This document shows positions 25,977-34,311 of a stretch of 40,725 nucleotides of DNA, one piece after another. The translations under genes and the position numbers were made by a program. The stretch is from Erysipelotrichaceae bacterium. Its GTDB lineage: Bacteria; Bacillota_I; Bacilli_A; Erysipelotrichales; Erysipelotrichaceae. The DNA is taken from assembly GCA_016280635.1 (NCBI GenBank), contig JAEEHC010000025.1:1-40725 (forward strand), given 5' to 3'. The stretch's first letter is position 1. Each line of letters starts with the position of its first letter. The notes below the pieces were generated by a model. That model did not search any database. It saw only the letters and a program-made list of their open reading frames with translations, and was not told where the DNA came from.

Positions 25977-26109
25977 TATAATATTCAAAAATAGAAAGGA
26001 GAATATTCTGCAAGCACTCTCTTTACTTGCACCTTTATGGTAGCAGACAATATCATACACAATTATGTAAACTATATGTGAAATAATGTGATTTTGAAAG
26101 AAATTGTGT
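25977..26109 (+). other. Intergenic stretch with an orphan -10 box and inverted repeats
   Basis: TATAAT at 25977-25982 is followed by AAAGGAG at about 25996, a normal promoter and ribosome binding site spacing, but no start codon or open frame follows. AATATTC/GAATATT and TGCAAG/CTTGCA form small hairpins. ACACAATT (26057-26064) and AATTGTGT (26102-26109) form an 8-bp inverted repeat before the HAD gene promoter. It may be a decayed small gene or an untranslated RNA. Confidence 0.35.
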
Positions 26110-26117
26110 GATATGAT
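26109..26117 (+). promoter_or_regulatory. Extended -10 promoter of the HAD gene (leaderless)
   Basis: TGA plus TATGAT ends at 26117, exactly 6 nt before the ATG at 26124. No ribosome binding site fits between. Confidence 0.55.
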
Positions 26118-26123
26118 TACCGT

Positions 26124-26687
26124 ATGAACGTATACGATTTTGATAAGACGATCTACCACCGCAACTCGACGGCGGATTTCTATTTTTACTGTCTGCGCCG
26201 TCATCCCGGCATTCTCAAGTGCCTTCCGGTCCAGCTGAAGGGCTTTGTACTCTATGGGCTGAAGCTCATCGACATTACCGAAATGAAGAAGCATCTTTAC
26301 CGCTTTCTGCCCTGCCTGGATGATGTCGACAGGGATTTGGCGGATTTCTGGGATAATAATATAGGGAAGGTCCATGAGTGGTACCGTCAGAAACAGCGCG
26401 ATGACGATCTGGTGATCTCCGGGTCGCCGTACTTTCTGGTTGAAGGTGCCTGCCAACGGCTGGGCATCAGCCATCTGATCGCTTCCGATGTCGACAAGAA
26501 GAGCGGTGAGGTGAGAATGCCCAACTGCTCCAGAGGACAGAAGGTCATCGAGCTGCGCCGGCAGGGCTATGATGAAAGCAAGATCGAGGAGTTTTATTCC
26601 GATTCCCATTCCGATGATCCACTGGCCGCTTTGGCCCGTAAGGCTTATCTGGTAAAAGGGGAAAGGCTGGAAGACTGGGGAAAATAA
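26124..26687 (+). CDS. HAD-IB family phosphatase
   Basis: 187 aa. Motif I is YDFDKTIYHRNST at the very N-terminus (nucleophile Asp5, general acid Asp7), motif II VISGSP, and motif IV FYSDSHSDDPLAALA. The helical cap between about 20 and 95 is of the SerB-like IB type. Probable cytosolic phosphomonoesterase; substrate unknown (phosphoserine-like or lipid phosphate in relatives). No Shine-Dalgarno; the mRNA is probably leaderless. It precedes recX by 1 nt. Confidence 0.82.
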   Translation: MNVYDFDKTIYHRNSTADFYFYCLRRHPGILKCLPVQLKGFVLYGLKLIDITEMKKHLYRFLPCLDDVDRDLADFWDNNIGKVHEWYRQKQRDDDLVISGSPYFLVEGACQRLGISHLIASDVDKKSGEVRMPNCSRGQKVIELRRQGYDESKIEEFYSDSHSDDPLAALARKAYLVKGERLEDWGK

Positions 26688-26688
26688 G

Positions 26689-27498
26689 ATGGAACTGAGC
26701 GTTACCGCAATCAGAATCGACGGGGAAACGGTCTCACTGAAATGTGAGGACGAGGAGAGTGTGCGCACCTTTAAGATCCTGCTTGACGACTATCTCGCCC
26801 AGCCGCTTTCTCAAGGCCAGTTGCTGGATGACCGGCAGGTCATTAGGCTGGACCGCCAGCATCTTTACTGCTACGCCTACCGGCGCTGTCTGCGTTTTCT
26901 GGCCGGTGCCGATCATACCGAAAAAGAAGTAAGAAACAAACTGGACCGCATCGAGGGTCTGGCGGAAGAAGATGGTGAAAAGATCGTCAGCCAGCTGAAG
27001 CAGCTGGGTTATCTCAATGATGACAACGCCGCCGCGGCTCAGCTTTACAGCGACCAGAATAAACTGTTAGGCCGCCGGAAAACATTGTATAATTTAACCG
27101 GACGGGGAATTGAAAAGAATAAGGCTCAACAACTGTTAAGCCAGGTCAGCGACAGCCAGGAAACGGAGCGGGGAAAGCTCCGGGCGATGAAGATCTGGCA
27201 GCGCGACCGCAGCCGTCCCTACCGCCAGCGGCTGGCTCATCTGCGCCGGCAGCTGATCATCGATGGCTATGAGGATGTCGATGCCATCCTGCAGGATCTG
27301 GACCTGCCAAGCGACAGCGCGGCTGAGGAAGCGCTGCTGCGAAAGGATCTGGAAAAGGCCATCCGGAAATACGAAAGAAAAGCTCAAGGCCAGAAGCTGC
27401 GCAGTCAGGTGGTTCAGTATCTGCTGGCCAGAGGCCATGAATATGAAATGATTCAGAAATACTACCGTCAGGAAGGGGAAGAATATGAAGATCAGTGA
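26689..27498 (+). CDS. recX: Recombination regulator RecX
   Basis: 269 aa, the long form seen in Firmicutes. Repeats of three-helix units are visible: AYRRCLRFLAGADHTEKEVRNKL, the LKQLGYLNDDNAAA segment, and LAHLRRQLIIDGYEDVDAIL. RecX modulates RecA filaments. Starts 1 nt after the HAD stop and overlaps yhaM by 14 bp. The neighbourhood gives no recA. Confidence 0.82.
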   Translation: MELSVTAIRIDGETVSLKCEDEESVRTFKILLDDYLAQPLSQGQLLDDRQVIRLDRQHLYCYAYRRCLRFLAGADHTEKEVRNKLDRIEGLAEEDGEKIVSQLKQLGYLNDDNAAAAQLYSDQNKLLGRRKTLYNLTGRGIEKNKAQQLLSQVSDSQETERGKLRAMKIWQRDRSRPYRQRLAHLRRQLIIDGYEDVDAILQDLDLPSDSAAEEALLRKDLEKAIRKYERKAQGQKLRSQVVQYLLARGHEYEMIQKYYRQEGEEYEDQ

Positions 27499-28417
27499 AT
27501 TTGTCAGTAAGATGCAGGTCAACGGACCGATGCTGGTGGTCGCCTGCAAGAGCGGGGTCACCAACGCCAATGCCCCCTATCTTTCCATTACCTTCCGCGA
27601 TAATACCGGTACCATTGAAGGCAAGCTCTGGGATGTCCGGGACTTCCAGAATGAAATCGTCAAGCCGGGCCGGGTCATCATGGTCCGGGGTGAAGTCATC
27701 TCCTACCGCAACCAGCTGCAGCTGAAAGTCATTGAAGTGCAGGAAATGGACAATGAGAACATCGACATGAGCGAATATGTCCTGACCGGTCCCTACAGCC
27801 AGGCTCAGCTTAAGGCGATGATCGATGAGGCCATTGCTTCCCTGAACAATCAGGACATCTTCCGCATCGTCTCCGACATCTACCGCTGTTACGAAAAACA
27901 GATCTACAGTTCGGCGGCCGCCGTGCGCAACCACCATGAATACTATGGCGGTCTGGCGACCCACGTCTGCGGGATGCTGAAGCTGGCGGACATGATGATC
28001 GTCAACTACCCCTATCTCAACCGCGATTTGCTGATCGCCGGTGTGCTTCTGCACGACATCGGCAAGGTGATCGAACTTTCCGATGGCACGGTCACGGAAT
28101 ACACCCTGGAGGGCAAGCTGATCGGCCATATCTCGATTGCCCAGACCATCATCAAGCAGACCGCCGACAAGCTGGCCATCGATTCGGAAGCCGTATTGTT
28201 ACTGCGCCACATGGTGCTGGCTCACCATGGCGCTCATGAATTCGGTTCACCGGTCCTGCCGGCGACCATTGAGGCTGAGGCGCTGCACTACATCGATGAC
28301 ATTGACGCCAAGATGACGATGATCGAAAAGGAATTGTCAGCTGTGGGACCGAAGGAATTCACCCAGCGGAATTTCGCGCTGGAAAACCGCAGCTTCTATA
28401 ATCACAACATTAAGTAA
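27485..28417 (+). CDS. yhaM: 3'-5' exoribonuclease YhaM
   Basis: 310 aa. N-terminal OB fold (about 12-95) for nucleic acid binding, then an HD domain with HHEYYGGLATHV, LLHDIGK and HHG/DIDAKM as metal ligands. In Bacillus YhaM degrades short RNA and DNA 3' ends. Ribosome binding site GGGGAAG lies inside the recX end; overlap 14 bp suggests coupling. Confidence 0.92.
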   Translation: MKISEFVSKMQVNGPMLVVACKSGVTNANAPYLSITFRDNTGTIEGKLWDVRDFQNEIVKPGRVIMVRGEVISYRNQLQLKVIEVQEMDNENIDMSEYVLTGPYSQAQLKAMIDEAIASLNNQDIFRIVSDIYRCYEKQIYSSAAAVRNHHEYYGGLATHVCGMLKLADMMIVNYPYLNRDLLIAGVLLHDIGKVIELSDGTVTEYTLEGKLIGHISIAQTIIKQTADKLAIDSEAVLLLRHMVLAHHGAHEFGSPVLPATIEAEALHYIDDIDAKMTMIEKELSAVGPKEFTQRNFALENRSFYNHNIK

Positions 28418-28434
28418 GAAGGCAGGATGGAAAC

Positions 28435-29880
28435 ATGAAAGTTGTAAGCAGTTCACAGATGCGCTTGATTGAAAGCCGCGACATCAGCGAGGGGCGCTAC
28501 TCCCCGCAGGATTATACCGTTCTGGTGGCGCAGGCTCTGCAGAACATCGTTACGGCCGATGAAGCCCGCGACATTCTGATCCTGGCTGGCGATAACGCCA
28601 ACGGCAACTACGGCCTGATGCTGGCCTATCTTCTGCTGAAGAACAGCCACCTGACTCCCCGGATCATCTACCACGGCAGCCGGGAAAACACCTACTACCA
28701 ACTGGTCAATCAGAACGGGCTGGAGATCATTGACAATCCCCGGCTGATGATGGCGGCCATCAATGAGAGCCGCTATGTCGTTGACTGCCTTTTCGGCAGT
28801 GAACTCGATGAGATGGTCAGCTACCCCGATAACTACATCATCAACTGGGTCAATGAGGCGGACTGCTACGTGCTCAGCTGCGATCTGCCCAGCGGTCTGG
28901 ACGGCAATGACGGCACCCTTTACGGCAGCTGCATCAAGGCGGACAAGACCATGACCATTGAACTGCCCAAGCTGGGACTGTATCTGCAGCCGGGCTGCGA
29001 ATATGTCGGTGAACTGGTCATTCAGCCGGTCGGTCTGAGCTATGACGCCATCGGCTCGATCACCTCTCCGGTCATGACTCTGGATGAGGCTGACCTCAGC
29101 CAGCAAATCGGCAAGATGACCAATCACTGCCGCGTGCTGCTGTTTGCCGGCGGAAATCTGCCCACTTCCGGCTACCTGCTTACCTGCAAGAGCCTTTTGG
29201 CGGCAGGCTGCGATCGGGTTACCCTGGCGGGCGAAAAGGCCAGCTTTGAAATGACCGGAAACAACCTCTTTGAAGTGGAACGAATCCTTCTGGAAGACGG
29301 CAGTCTGACCGGTGATCTGAAGAACATCGATTACGGGAGCTATGATCTGATCATCTATGCCGGCGGTTTCAGCCGCGGCCAGCTGATCGTGGAAAAACTG
29401 ATGGAAAGCGGCCGCCCGCTGCTGTTTGCCCCGCAGGGCATCGACGATCTCAGCCGGCAGCGCCAGCTGCTGGAAAGAAGGGCGAGCACGGCTCTGATGC
29501 TGGACCAGCCGGCCTACGAAGAACTCTTCGGCAGCGTTTCCCCCTCCAGTTTTCTGGAAGAGGCCATCGGCAACAGCCGGCGTTACGCTGATCTGAAGAT
29601 CCTCTACCGCTTTGCCAACTCACTGGCCATTGACCATAACGGCGTAGTGATCGGCCACAGCTGCGAGCAGCTCTACCACAAGGCCGGGCTGACCGACGTG
29701 CTGGTGGGAGTCATCGGCGCCTTCCTGGCTCAGGACAATGACCGTCTGGCCTTAAGCTGCGCCAATGAGCTCTGTTACCAGGCGGTGAGCGAGTATGAGC
29801 GTGAGCACTACCGCTACGGCTTAAGCGCCGATAAGCTGATCGAGCAGGTCAGCGATTTGCTGTACAGGCTGAGCAAATAG
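28435..29880 (+). CDS. Bifunctional NAD(P)H-hydrate epimerase/dehydratase-like protein (divergent)
   Basis: 481 aa with the two-domain layout of Nnr, the repair enzyme for hydrated NAD(P)H. The N-terminal YjeF-like part keeps VDCLFGSE and CDLPSGLDGNDG, but the nucleotide loop (usually GxGNNGGDG) reads GDNANGNYG. In the C-terminal ribokinase-like part the GTGDVLAG motif is GLTDVLVGVIGAFLAQ and no HPGE motif is found. Epimerase activity is possible; the dehydratase half may be inactive. Start ATG at 28435; the small gap to yhaM (17 nt) suggests the same operon. Confidence 0.72.
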   Translation: MKVVSSSQMRLIESRDISEGRYSPQDYTVLVAQALQNIVTADEARDILILAGDNANGNYGLMLAYLLLKNSHLTPRIIYHGSRENTYYQLVNQNGLEIIDNPRLMMAAINESRYVVDCLFGSELDEMVSYPDNYIINWVNEADCYVLSCDLPSGLDGNDGTLYGSCIKADKTMTIELPKLGLYLQPGCEYVGELVIQPVGLSYDAIGSITSPVMTLDEADLSQQIGKMTNHCRVLLFAGGNLPTSGYLLTCKSLLAAGCDRVTLAGEKASFEMTGNNLFEVERILLEDGSLTGDLKNIDYGSYDLIIYAGGFSRGQLIVEKLMESGRPLLFAPQGIDDLSRQRQLLERRASTALMLDQPAYEELFGSVSPSSFLEEAIGNSRRYADLKILYRFANSLAIDHNGVVIGHSCEQLYHKAGLTDVLVGVIGAFLAQDNDRLALSCANELCYQAVSEYEREHYRYGLSADKLIEQVSDLLYRLSK

Positions 29881-29897
29881 AAAAGACATTAATGTTA

Positions 29898-29906
29898 TGG
29901 TATAAT
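29898..29906 (+). promoter_or_regulatory. Extended -10 promoter of the flippase operon
   Basis: TGG plus perfect TATAAT, 34 nt before the start codon at 29940. No convincing -35 box. Confidence 0.45.
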
Positions 29907-29939
29907 CATCATTGTCAGTAACCGCAACGAGGTGTGATG

Positions 29940-31493
29940 ATGAAGATTGAAAGAACCAAAAAGACAATATCGGGCAGCTTCTGGGGGATGATGGAAAAGA
30001 TCACCCGCCTGATCGGCCCTTACATACTCAGGATCATCGTCCTGAAGAAACTGGGAATCGACTATCTGGGATTAAGCGGCATGTTTAATTCCATTTTGCA
30101 TGTTCTCTGTCTTTCGGAACTGGGCTTCGGCATCGCCGTCGTCTACTACCTCTATAAGCCGATCGCTGAGGATGACCAGGAGGCGATCTGTCAGATCGTT
30201 ACCTATCTGCGCAAGATGTATCTGCTGATCGGCACCTTTGTCATGGTGGCCGGAATCATCATCATGCCCTTTCTGCCCCATCTGATCAACGGTACGGTAC
30301 CGGAAGACATCAACCTCTATTTGTTATATCTGATCTATCTGGTCCATACGGCCCTGTCCTATCTGTTATTTGCCTATAAGTCATCACTGTTAAGCGCCAT
30401 GCAGAGCAACGACATCGTTTCCGGTGCCGGCTTCATCTCCATGGTGATCCTTTACGGCGGCCAGATCGTCGCTTTGTATCTGACCCAGAACTTCTACATC
30501 TATGCCTTCATGCTGCCGGTGACCACTACCCTAAGGGGCATTCTGGTTTCCCTGTATGTCGATAAGCACTATCCTCATCTGATCAAACGGGCGCAGATCA
30601 CCGAAGAGCGCAAGGCGGAGATCAAGAGCAAGATCATGCCGTTAATGTCCGTGAAGATCTCCAGCATGCTGATGACTTCCATCGATACCATCGTGATCAC
30701 GGCGGCCATCTCCCTGGAGGTTTCAGCCATCTACAATAACTATTACTATGTCCTCAGCGGCGTGCTGGGACTGCTGACGGTCATCTATGAGTCAATGCTG
30801 GCGGGAGTCGGCAACTCGATGGTCGTGGAAAGCCGTGAGAAGGTCATGGATAACTTCCACAAGTTCAGCTACATCAACAGCTGGCTGATTACCGTCTGCT
30901 CAGCGGCGCTGTTATGCCTCTATCAGCCCTTCATCAGGCTGTCCTTCGGCAGTGAAAGCGTGCTGCCGATCGGTCTGGTCGTACTGTTTGTGCTGTATTT
31001 CTACTTTACGGTCATGGAAAAGATCGTCATGCTCTACAAGGATGCCGCCGGTTTATGGCGGGAAGACATGATCAGGCTTTACGCCGCCAATCTGGCCAAT
31101 ATCGTCCTTTCCATCGCCCTGGTCAAACCCTTTGGCCTCTACGGGGTCATCGGGGCTTCCGTCGTGGCTTACGCCGTCAGCGTTCCCTTCCTGGACAAGG
31201 TACTGTTCAAGCACTATTTCAACCGACCGGTAGGCAGCTACTACCTCTGGGAGATCCGGGAAGTGACCGTTTCACTGGTCGTCTGTGCCGCCTGTTATTT
31301 TGTGACCTCCTTCTTACCGGAAGGCCTGCTGGGTTTATTAGTCAGAGGCGTCTGTGTCGTAGTCATCTCCCTGGCCCTGCTGTTTGCCTTCTATTGGCAT
31401 GACGCAGCTTACCGCCAGGCCATCCGCTGGTTTACCGCCAAGCTCATGGGCTTTGCCAGAGGTCTTTTCAGAAAACTGGGAATAAAACTGTAA
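29940..31493 (+). CDS. Polysaccharide flippase-like membrane protein (MOP superfamily)
   Basis: 518 aa with about 12-14 hydrophobic helices across the whole length and a basic N-terminal tail (KIERTKKTISGS), as in Wzx/PST-type lipid-linked oligosaccharide exporters. No substrate motif can be read. Start at 29940, chosen because GAGGTG lies 5 nt upstream; ATG 29937 and GTG 29934 are closer than normal. It is the first gene of a run ending in coaD, without other glycan genes nearby, so its cargo is open (a wall or membrane precursor is possible given the ftsW/rodA gene downstream). Confidence 0.75.
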   Translation: MKIERTKKTISGSFWGMMEKITRLIGPYILRIIVLKKLGIDYLGLSGMFNSILHVLCLSELGFGIAVVYYLYKPIAEDDQEAICQIVTYLRKMYLLIGTFVMVAGIIIMPFLPHLINGTVPEDINLYLLYLIYLVHTALSYLLFAYKSSLLSAMQSNDIVSGAGFISMVILYGGQIVALYLTQNFYIYAFMLPVTTTLRGILVSLYVDKHYPHLIKRAQITEERKAEIKSKIMPLMSVKISSMLMTSIDTIVITAAISLEVSAIYNNYYYVLSGVLGLLTVIYESMLAGVGNSMVVESREKVMDNFHKFSYINSWLITVCSAALLCLYQPFIRLSFGSESVLPIGLVVLFVLYFYFTVMEKIVMLYKDAAGLWREDMIRLYAANLANIVLSIALVKPFGLYGVIGASVVAYAVSVPFLDKVLFKHYFNRPVGSYYLWEIREVTVSLVVCAACYFVTSFLPEGLLGLLVRGVCVVVISLALLFAFYWHDAAYRQAIRWFTAKLMGFARGLFRKLGIKL

Positions 31494-31504
31494 AAGCGAA
31501 AAAA

Positions 31505-32380
31505 ATGAACATCATTGTTTCTCTTAACGATATTGAAAACCTGGTCTCAGCTGCCCGCTTTCCCATCAGCCATCTGCTGATCGGCGACGGGCATTTTTCC
31601 AGTGATCCCTTAGCGAAAAAGCGCGATCAGATCAGCCGCTTCATCGCTGAAGCCCACAAGCTCAGCCTGAAGGTTATCATCAGAGTCGATAGGCTTTATG
31701 AAGAACATGAACTGGAAGCGCTCCGGGACTATCTGCGCTTTCTCAATGCGGAAAGAGCGGACGGCTTACTGATCAGCGATCTGGCCGTGGCAATGTTGGC
31801 GGAAGAGGAAGGATTGAACCTGGCTTGCCTGTATGCTCCGGAGACACTGCTGACTAACAGCAGCGATGTCCGTCAGCTGCTGCAGTCAGGCATGAAGGGC
31901 TGCGTCATCTCCAAGGACATTCCCCTATCAGCCATGAAACAGATTGCCCTTAATAATCCCGAAGGCTGCTGGCTGAGAGTCTACGGGCCGCAATTGATCG
32001 CCTATAGCCGGAGACGCTTTGTTGAACTGTACCTTCAGGATGGCCGTGAACATCCGAAAAACTACTTTCTGCAGGAGGAAAGCCGGCCGCAGAAACTGCC
32101 GATTATCGAAAAAAGCACCGGCAGCTGGCTTTACGGTCCCTGCCTGCAGTCACTGACAGAAATCAAGGACATCATGACCTGGCCTCTGCATGGCATCATC
32201 TTTGATGGGGCGTTCAGCGCGGACCGGGAGGTGCTGCAGGCTCTGCGGCTTCATCTGGAAGTTTTGCAAGGCCAGCTGAGCGCTGAAGAGGCGGCCGGTC
32301 AGCTGCCTGCCCAGCAGGCTGGCTATCAGGCCCTTTCGGCGATCCGCCGGACGGTCATGGACAAGGAGGATCTGGCATGA
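31505..32380 (+). CDS. U32-like protein, small subunit type (YrrN/TrhP1-like)
   Basis: 291 aa, the shorter partner of the U32 protein encoded next. It has a TIM-barrel-like pattern (LLIGDGHFSSD, KVIIRVDRLYEEHE, ADGLLISDLAVA, YAPETLLTN) without the cysteine cluster of its partner. In Bacillus, YrrN and YrrO (TrhP1/TrhP2) act together in prephenate-dependent 5-hydroxylation of U34 in tRNA. Overlaps the next start by 4 bp (ATGA), fitting a complex. Confidence 0.72.
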   Translation: MNIIVSLNDIENLVSAARFPISHLLIGDGHFSSDPLAKKRDQISRFIAEAHKLSLKVIIRVDRLYEEHELEALRDYLRFLNAERADGLLISDLAVAMLAEEEGLNLACLYAPETLLTNSSDVRQLLQSGMKGCVISKDIPLSAMKQIALNNPEGCWLRVYGPQLIAYSRRRFVELYLQDGREHPKNYFLQEESRPQKLPIIEKSTGSWLYGPCLQSLTEIKDIMTWPLHGIIFDGAFSADREVLQALRLHLEVLQGQLSAEEAAGQLPAQQAGYQALSAIRRTVMDKEDLA

Positions 32381-33567
32381 GAACCGAACTTCTGGCTCCG
32401 GCCGGTGATCTGGAGAGAGCGAAGATTGCGGTAATGTATGGGGCGGATGCCGTCTATTTCGGCGCCGCACAGTTTTCTCTGCGGGCCAAGGCGTCCAACT
32501 TCTCCCTGGACGACATTGCCCAGGCCGCGGACTTTGCCCACCGCCATGGCAGCAAGGCCTATGTAACCGTCAACATGATCCCTCATGACAGCGACTTTGA
32601 GGGACTGGAAGAATATCTGAAAAAACTGCAGCGCTTTGGCGTTGACGCCATCATCTGCGCTTCCCCGGCCATCATGGCACTTTGCCGTCAGGCGGCCCCG
32701 GGGATGGAGGTCCACATTTCCACCCAGCAGACCACCCTTAATTCCCCCGCCCTGGCCTGGTGGAAAAAGCAGGGAGCTGAGCGCATCGTATTGGGCCGGG
32801 AGGTACAGTACGATGACCTCTGTCAGATCATGAAAAAGGCGGAAGTACCCGTTGAGGTTTTCATCCACGGCGGCATGTGCGCCAACTTCTCCGGCCGCTG
32901 TACCATCTCCAATCTTCTGACCAACCGGGACGCCAACCGGGGCGGCTGCGCCCAGTCCTGCCGCTGGAATTATCATCTTTACGAAGGACAGAAATGTCTG
33001 GACAGGGAAGATTACCTGTTGTCGATGGGGTCAAGAGATCTGTGCGCGGCAGACTGGCTGGAAGCCCTGCTGAAACTCGACGTTGCTTCCCTGAAGATCG
33101 AAGGGCGGATGAAGACGGCTTATTATCTGGCAAATGTCATAAAAGCGTACCGCTTTCTGATCGATGAATATTATAATAAAGGTGAGATAAGCCAGACTGC
33201 GCTGGCGTATGGAAAGCAGCTGCTGGCCCGGGTGGCCAACCGGCCGACTTATAATGGTTTCCTTGGCGGCATAAGTGAGGAAAGCCAGATTTACAATCTG
33301 CCCTCGCAGGTTTCCCAGAACTACGTCGCTTCCGTCATTGCTTACCGTGACGGCCGCGGCCTGTTGCAGACCCGCAACAATTACCGTCAGGGTGACCGGC
33401 TGGCCTTAATGAGGCCGCAGGGTCAGGACATCAGTTTTACGGTGGATCAGATGGTCGATGAGGACGGTCAGCAGGTGCCTGTCGCCAACCGGCCGATGCA
33501 GAGATTATGGGTCCGCCTTCCCGCAAAAGCGGACCAGTACTGTTTCATAAAGATGAGTGAGGATTAG
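32377..33567 (+). CDS. U32 family protein (YrrO/TrhP2-like), tRNA hydroxylation
   Basis: 396 aa. LLAPAGDLERAKIAVMYGADAVYFG opens the U32 barrel, and HISTQQTTLNSPALAWWKKQGAERIVLGREV is the family signature. Cys168, Cys175, Cys191 and Cys195 (GGMC, GRC, GGCAQSC) form the cluster ligands of the active enzyme. Although annotated as peptidases, this group acts in 5-hydroxyuridine synthesis at tRNA position 34. No TrmR-type methyltransferase lies next to it; a SpoU enzyme follows instead after 3 nt. Confidence 0.85.
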   Translation: MRTELLAPAGDLERAKIAVMYGADAVYFGAAQFSLRAKASNFSLDDIAQAADFAHRHGSKAYVTVNMIPHDSDFEGLEEYLKKLQRFGVDAIICASPAIMALCRQAAPGMEVHISTQQTTLNSPALAWWKKQGAERIVLGREVQYDDLCQIMKKAEVPVEVFIHGGMCANFSGRCTISNLLTNRDANRGGCAQSCRWNYHLYEGQKCLDREDYLLSMGSRDLCAADWLEALLKLDVASLKIEGRMKTAYYLANVIKAYRFLIDEYYNKGEISQTALAYGKQLLARVANRPTYNGFLGGISEESQIYNLPSQVSQNYVASVIAYRDGRGLLQTRNNYRQGDRLALMRPQGQDISFTVDQMVDEDGQQVPVANRPMQRLWVRLPAKADQYCFIKMSED

Positions 33568-33570
33568 CAC

Positions 33571-34311
33571 ATGAGCATTATCGAAGGCGCGATTGCTGTC
33601 AAGGCAGCGCTGGCCAGCCGCTATCGGCGCGTCAGCAAGGTTTACATTTCCTATAACAAGAGCGGTTCAGACGTCAATTTCATCATCCGTCAGGCCCAGC
33701 TTAAGCACATTGAGGTGGAAAAGGTTTCCCCTGAGGTGGTTGACAATCTGGCCAAGGGCAAGACCCATGGCGGCATTATGGCCGAGGTCTCCGAGCGCAA
33801 GTTGCAGTCGCTGACATCACTTTTATATAAGGAGAAGCCCTTTCTGGCCCTGATCGAAGGGGTGGAGGACAGCTATAATCTGGGCTATGTGATCCGTAGC
33901 CTGTACGCTTTCGGGTGCGACGGCATCATCATGAAGGATCACATCGTTGACTTTGACGATTCGACGATTATCAAGTCCTCAGCCGGGGCTTCGGAGATGC
34001 TGCCGATCTGCCACATCGGCGATCTGCAGATGGCTTTGGATGTCCTGAAGGAAAACGGCATCCAAATCATCTCCGCCTACCGGGGCGGTGATCCCATCTG
34101 CCTTTATGACTATGACTTTACCCAGGGCGGATTTCTGGTCTGCCTGGGCGGACCGCTGCGCGGGCTTTCCAAGACGATTCTGGACAACAGCGATGACTTC
34201 ATCTACATTCCCTATGCCAATGATTTCCGCAACGCCCTTAACGGCTCCAGCGCCATGGCGGTCATCGCCTCAGAGATCTTCCGGCAGAAATACATGGAGA
34301 GCAATCAATGA
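33571..34311 (+). CDS. SpoU-family RNA 2'-O-methyltransferase (RlmB/TrmH-like)
   Basis: 246 aa. N-terminal L30e-like part (about 1-75), then the knotted SPOUT domain with motif I NLGYVIRSLYAFG (N and R conserved), motif II LVCLGGPLRGLSKTI and motif III ALNGSSAMAVIASEI. The usual motif III reads NVSVAAG; here NGSSAMA. Uses SAM to methylate ribose in rRNA or tRNA; target unknown. Overlaps the following gene by 4 bp. Confidence 0.85.
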   Translation: MSIIEGAIAVKAALASRYRRVSKVYISYNKSGSDVNFIIRQAQLKHIEVEKVSPEVVDNLAKGKTHGGIMAEVSERKLQSLTSLLYKEKPFLALIEGVEDSYNLGYVIRSLYAFGCDGIIMKDHIVDFDDSTIIKSSAGASEMLPICHIGDLQMALDVLKENGIQIISAYRGGDPICLYDYDFTQGGFLVCLGGPLRGLSKTILDNSDDFIYIPYANDFRNALNGSSAMAVIASEIFRQKYMESNQ

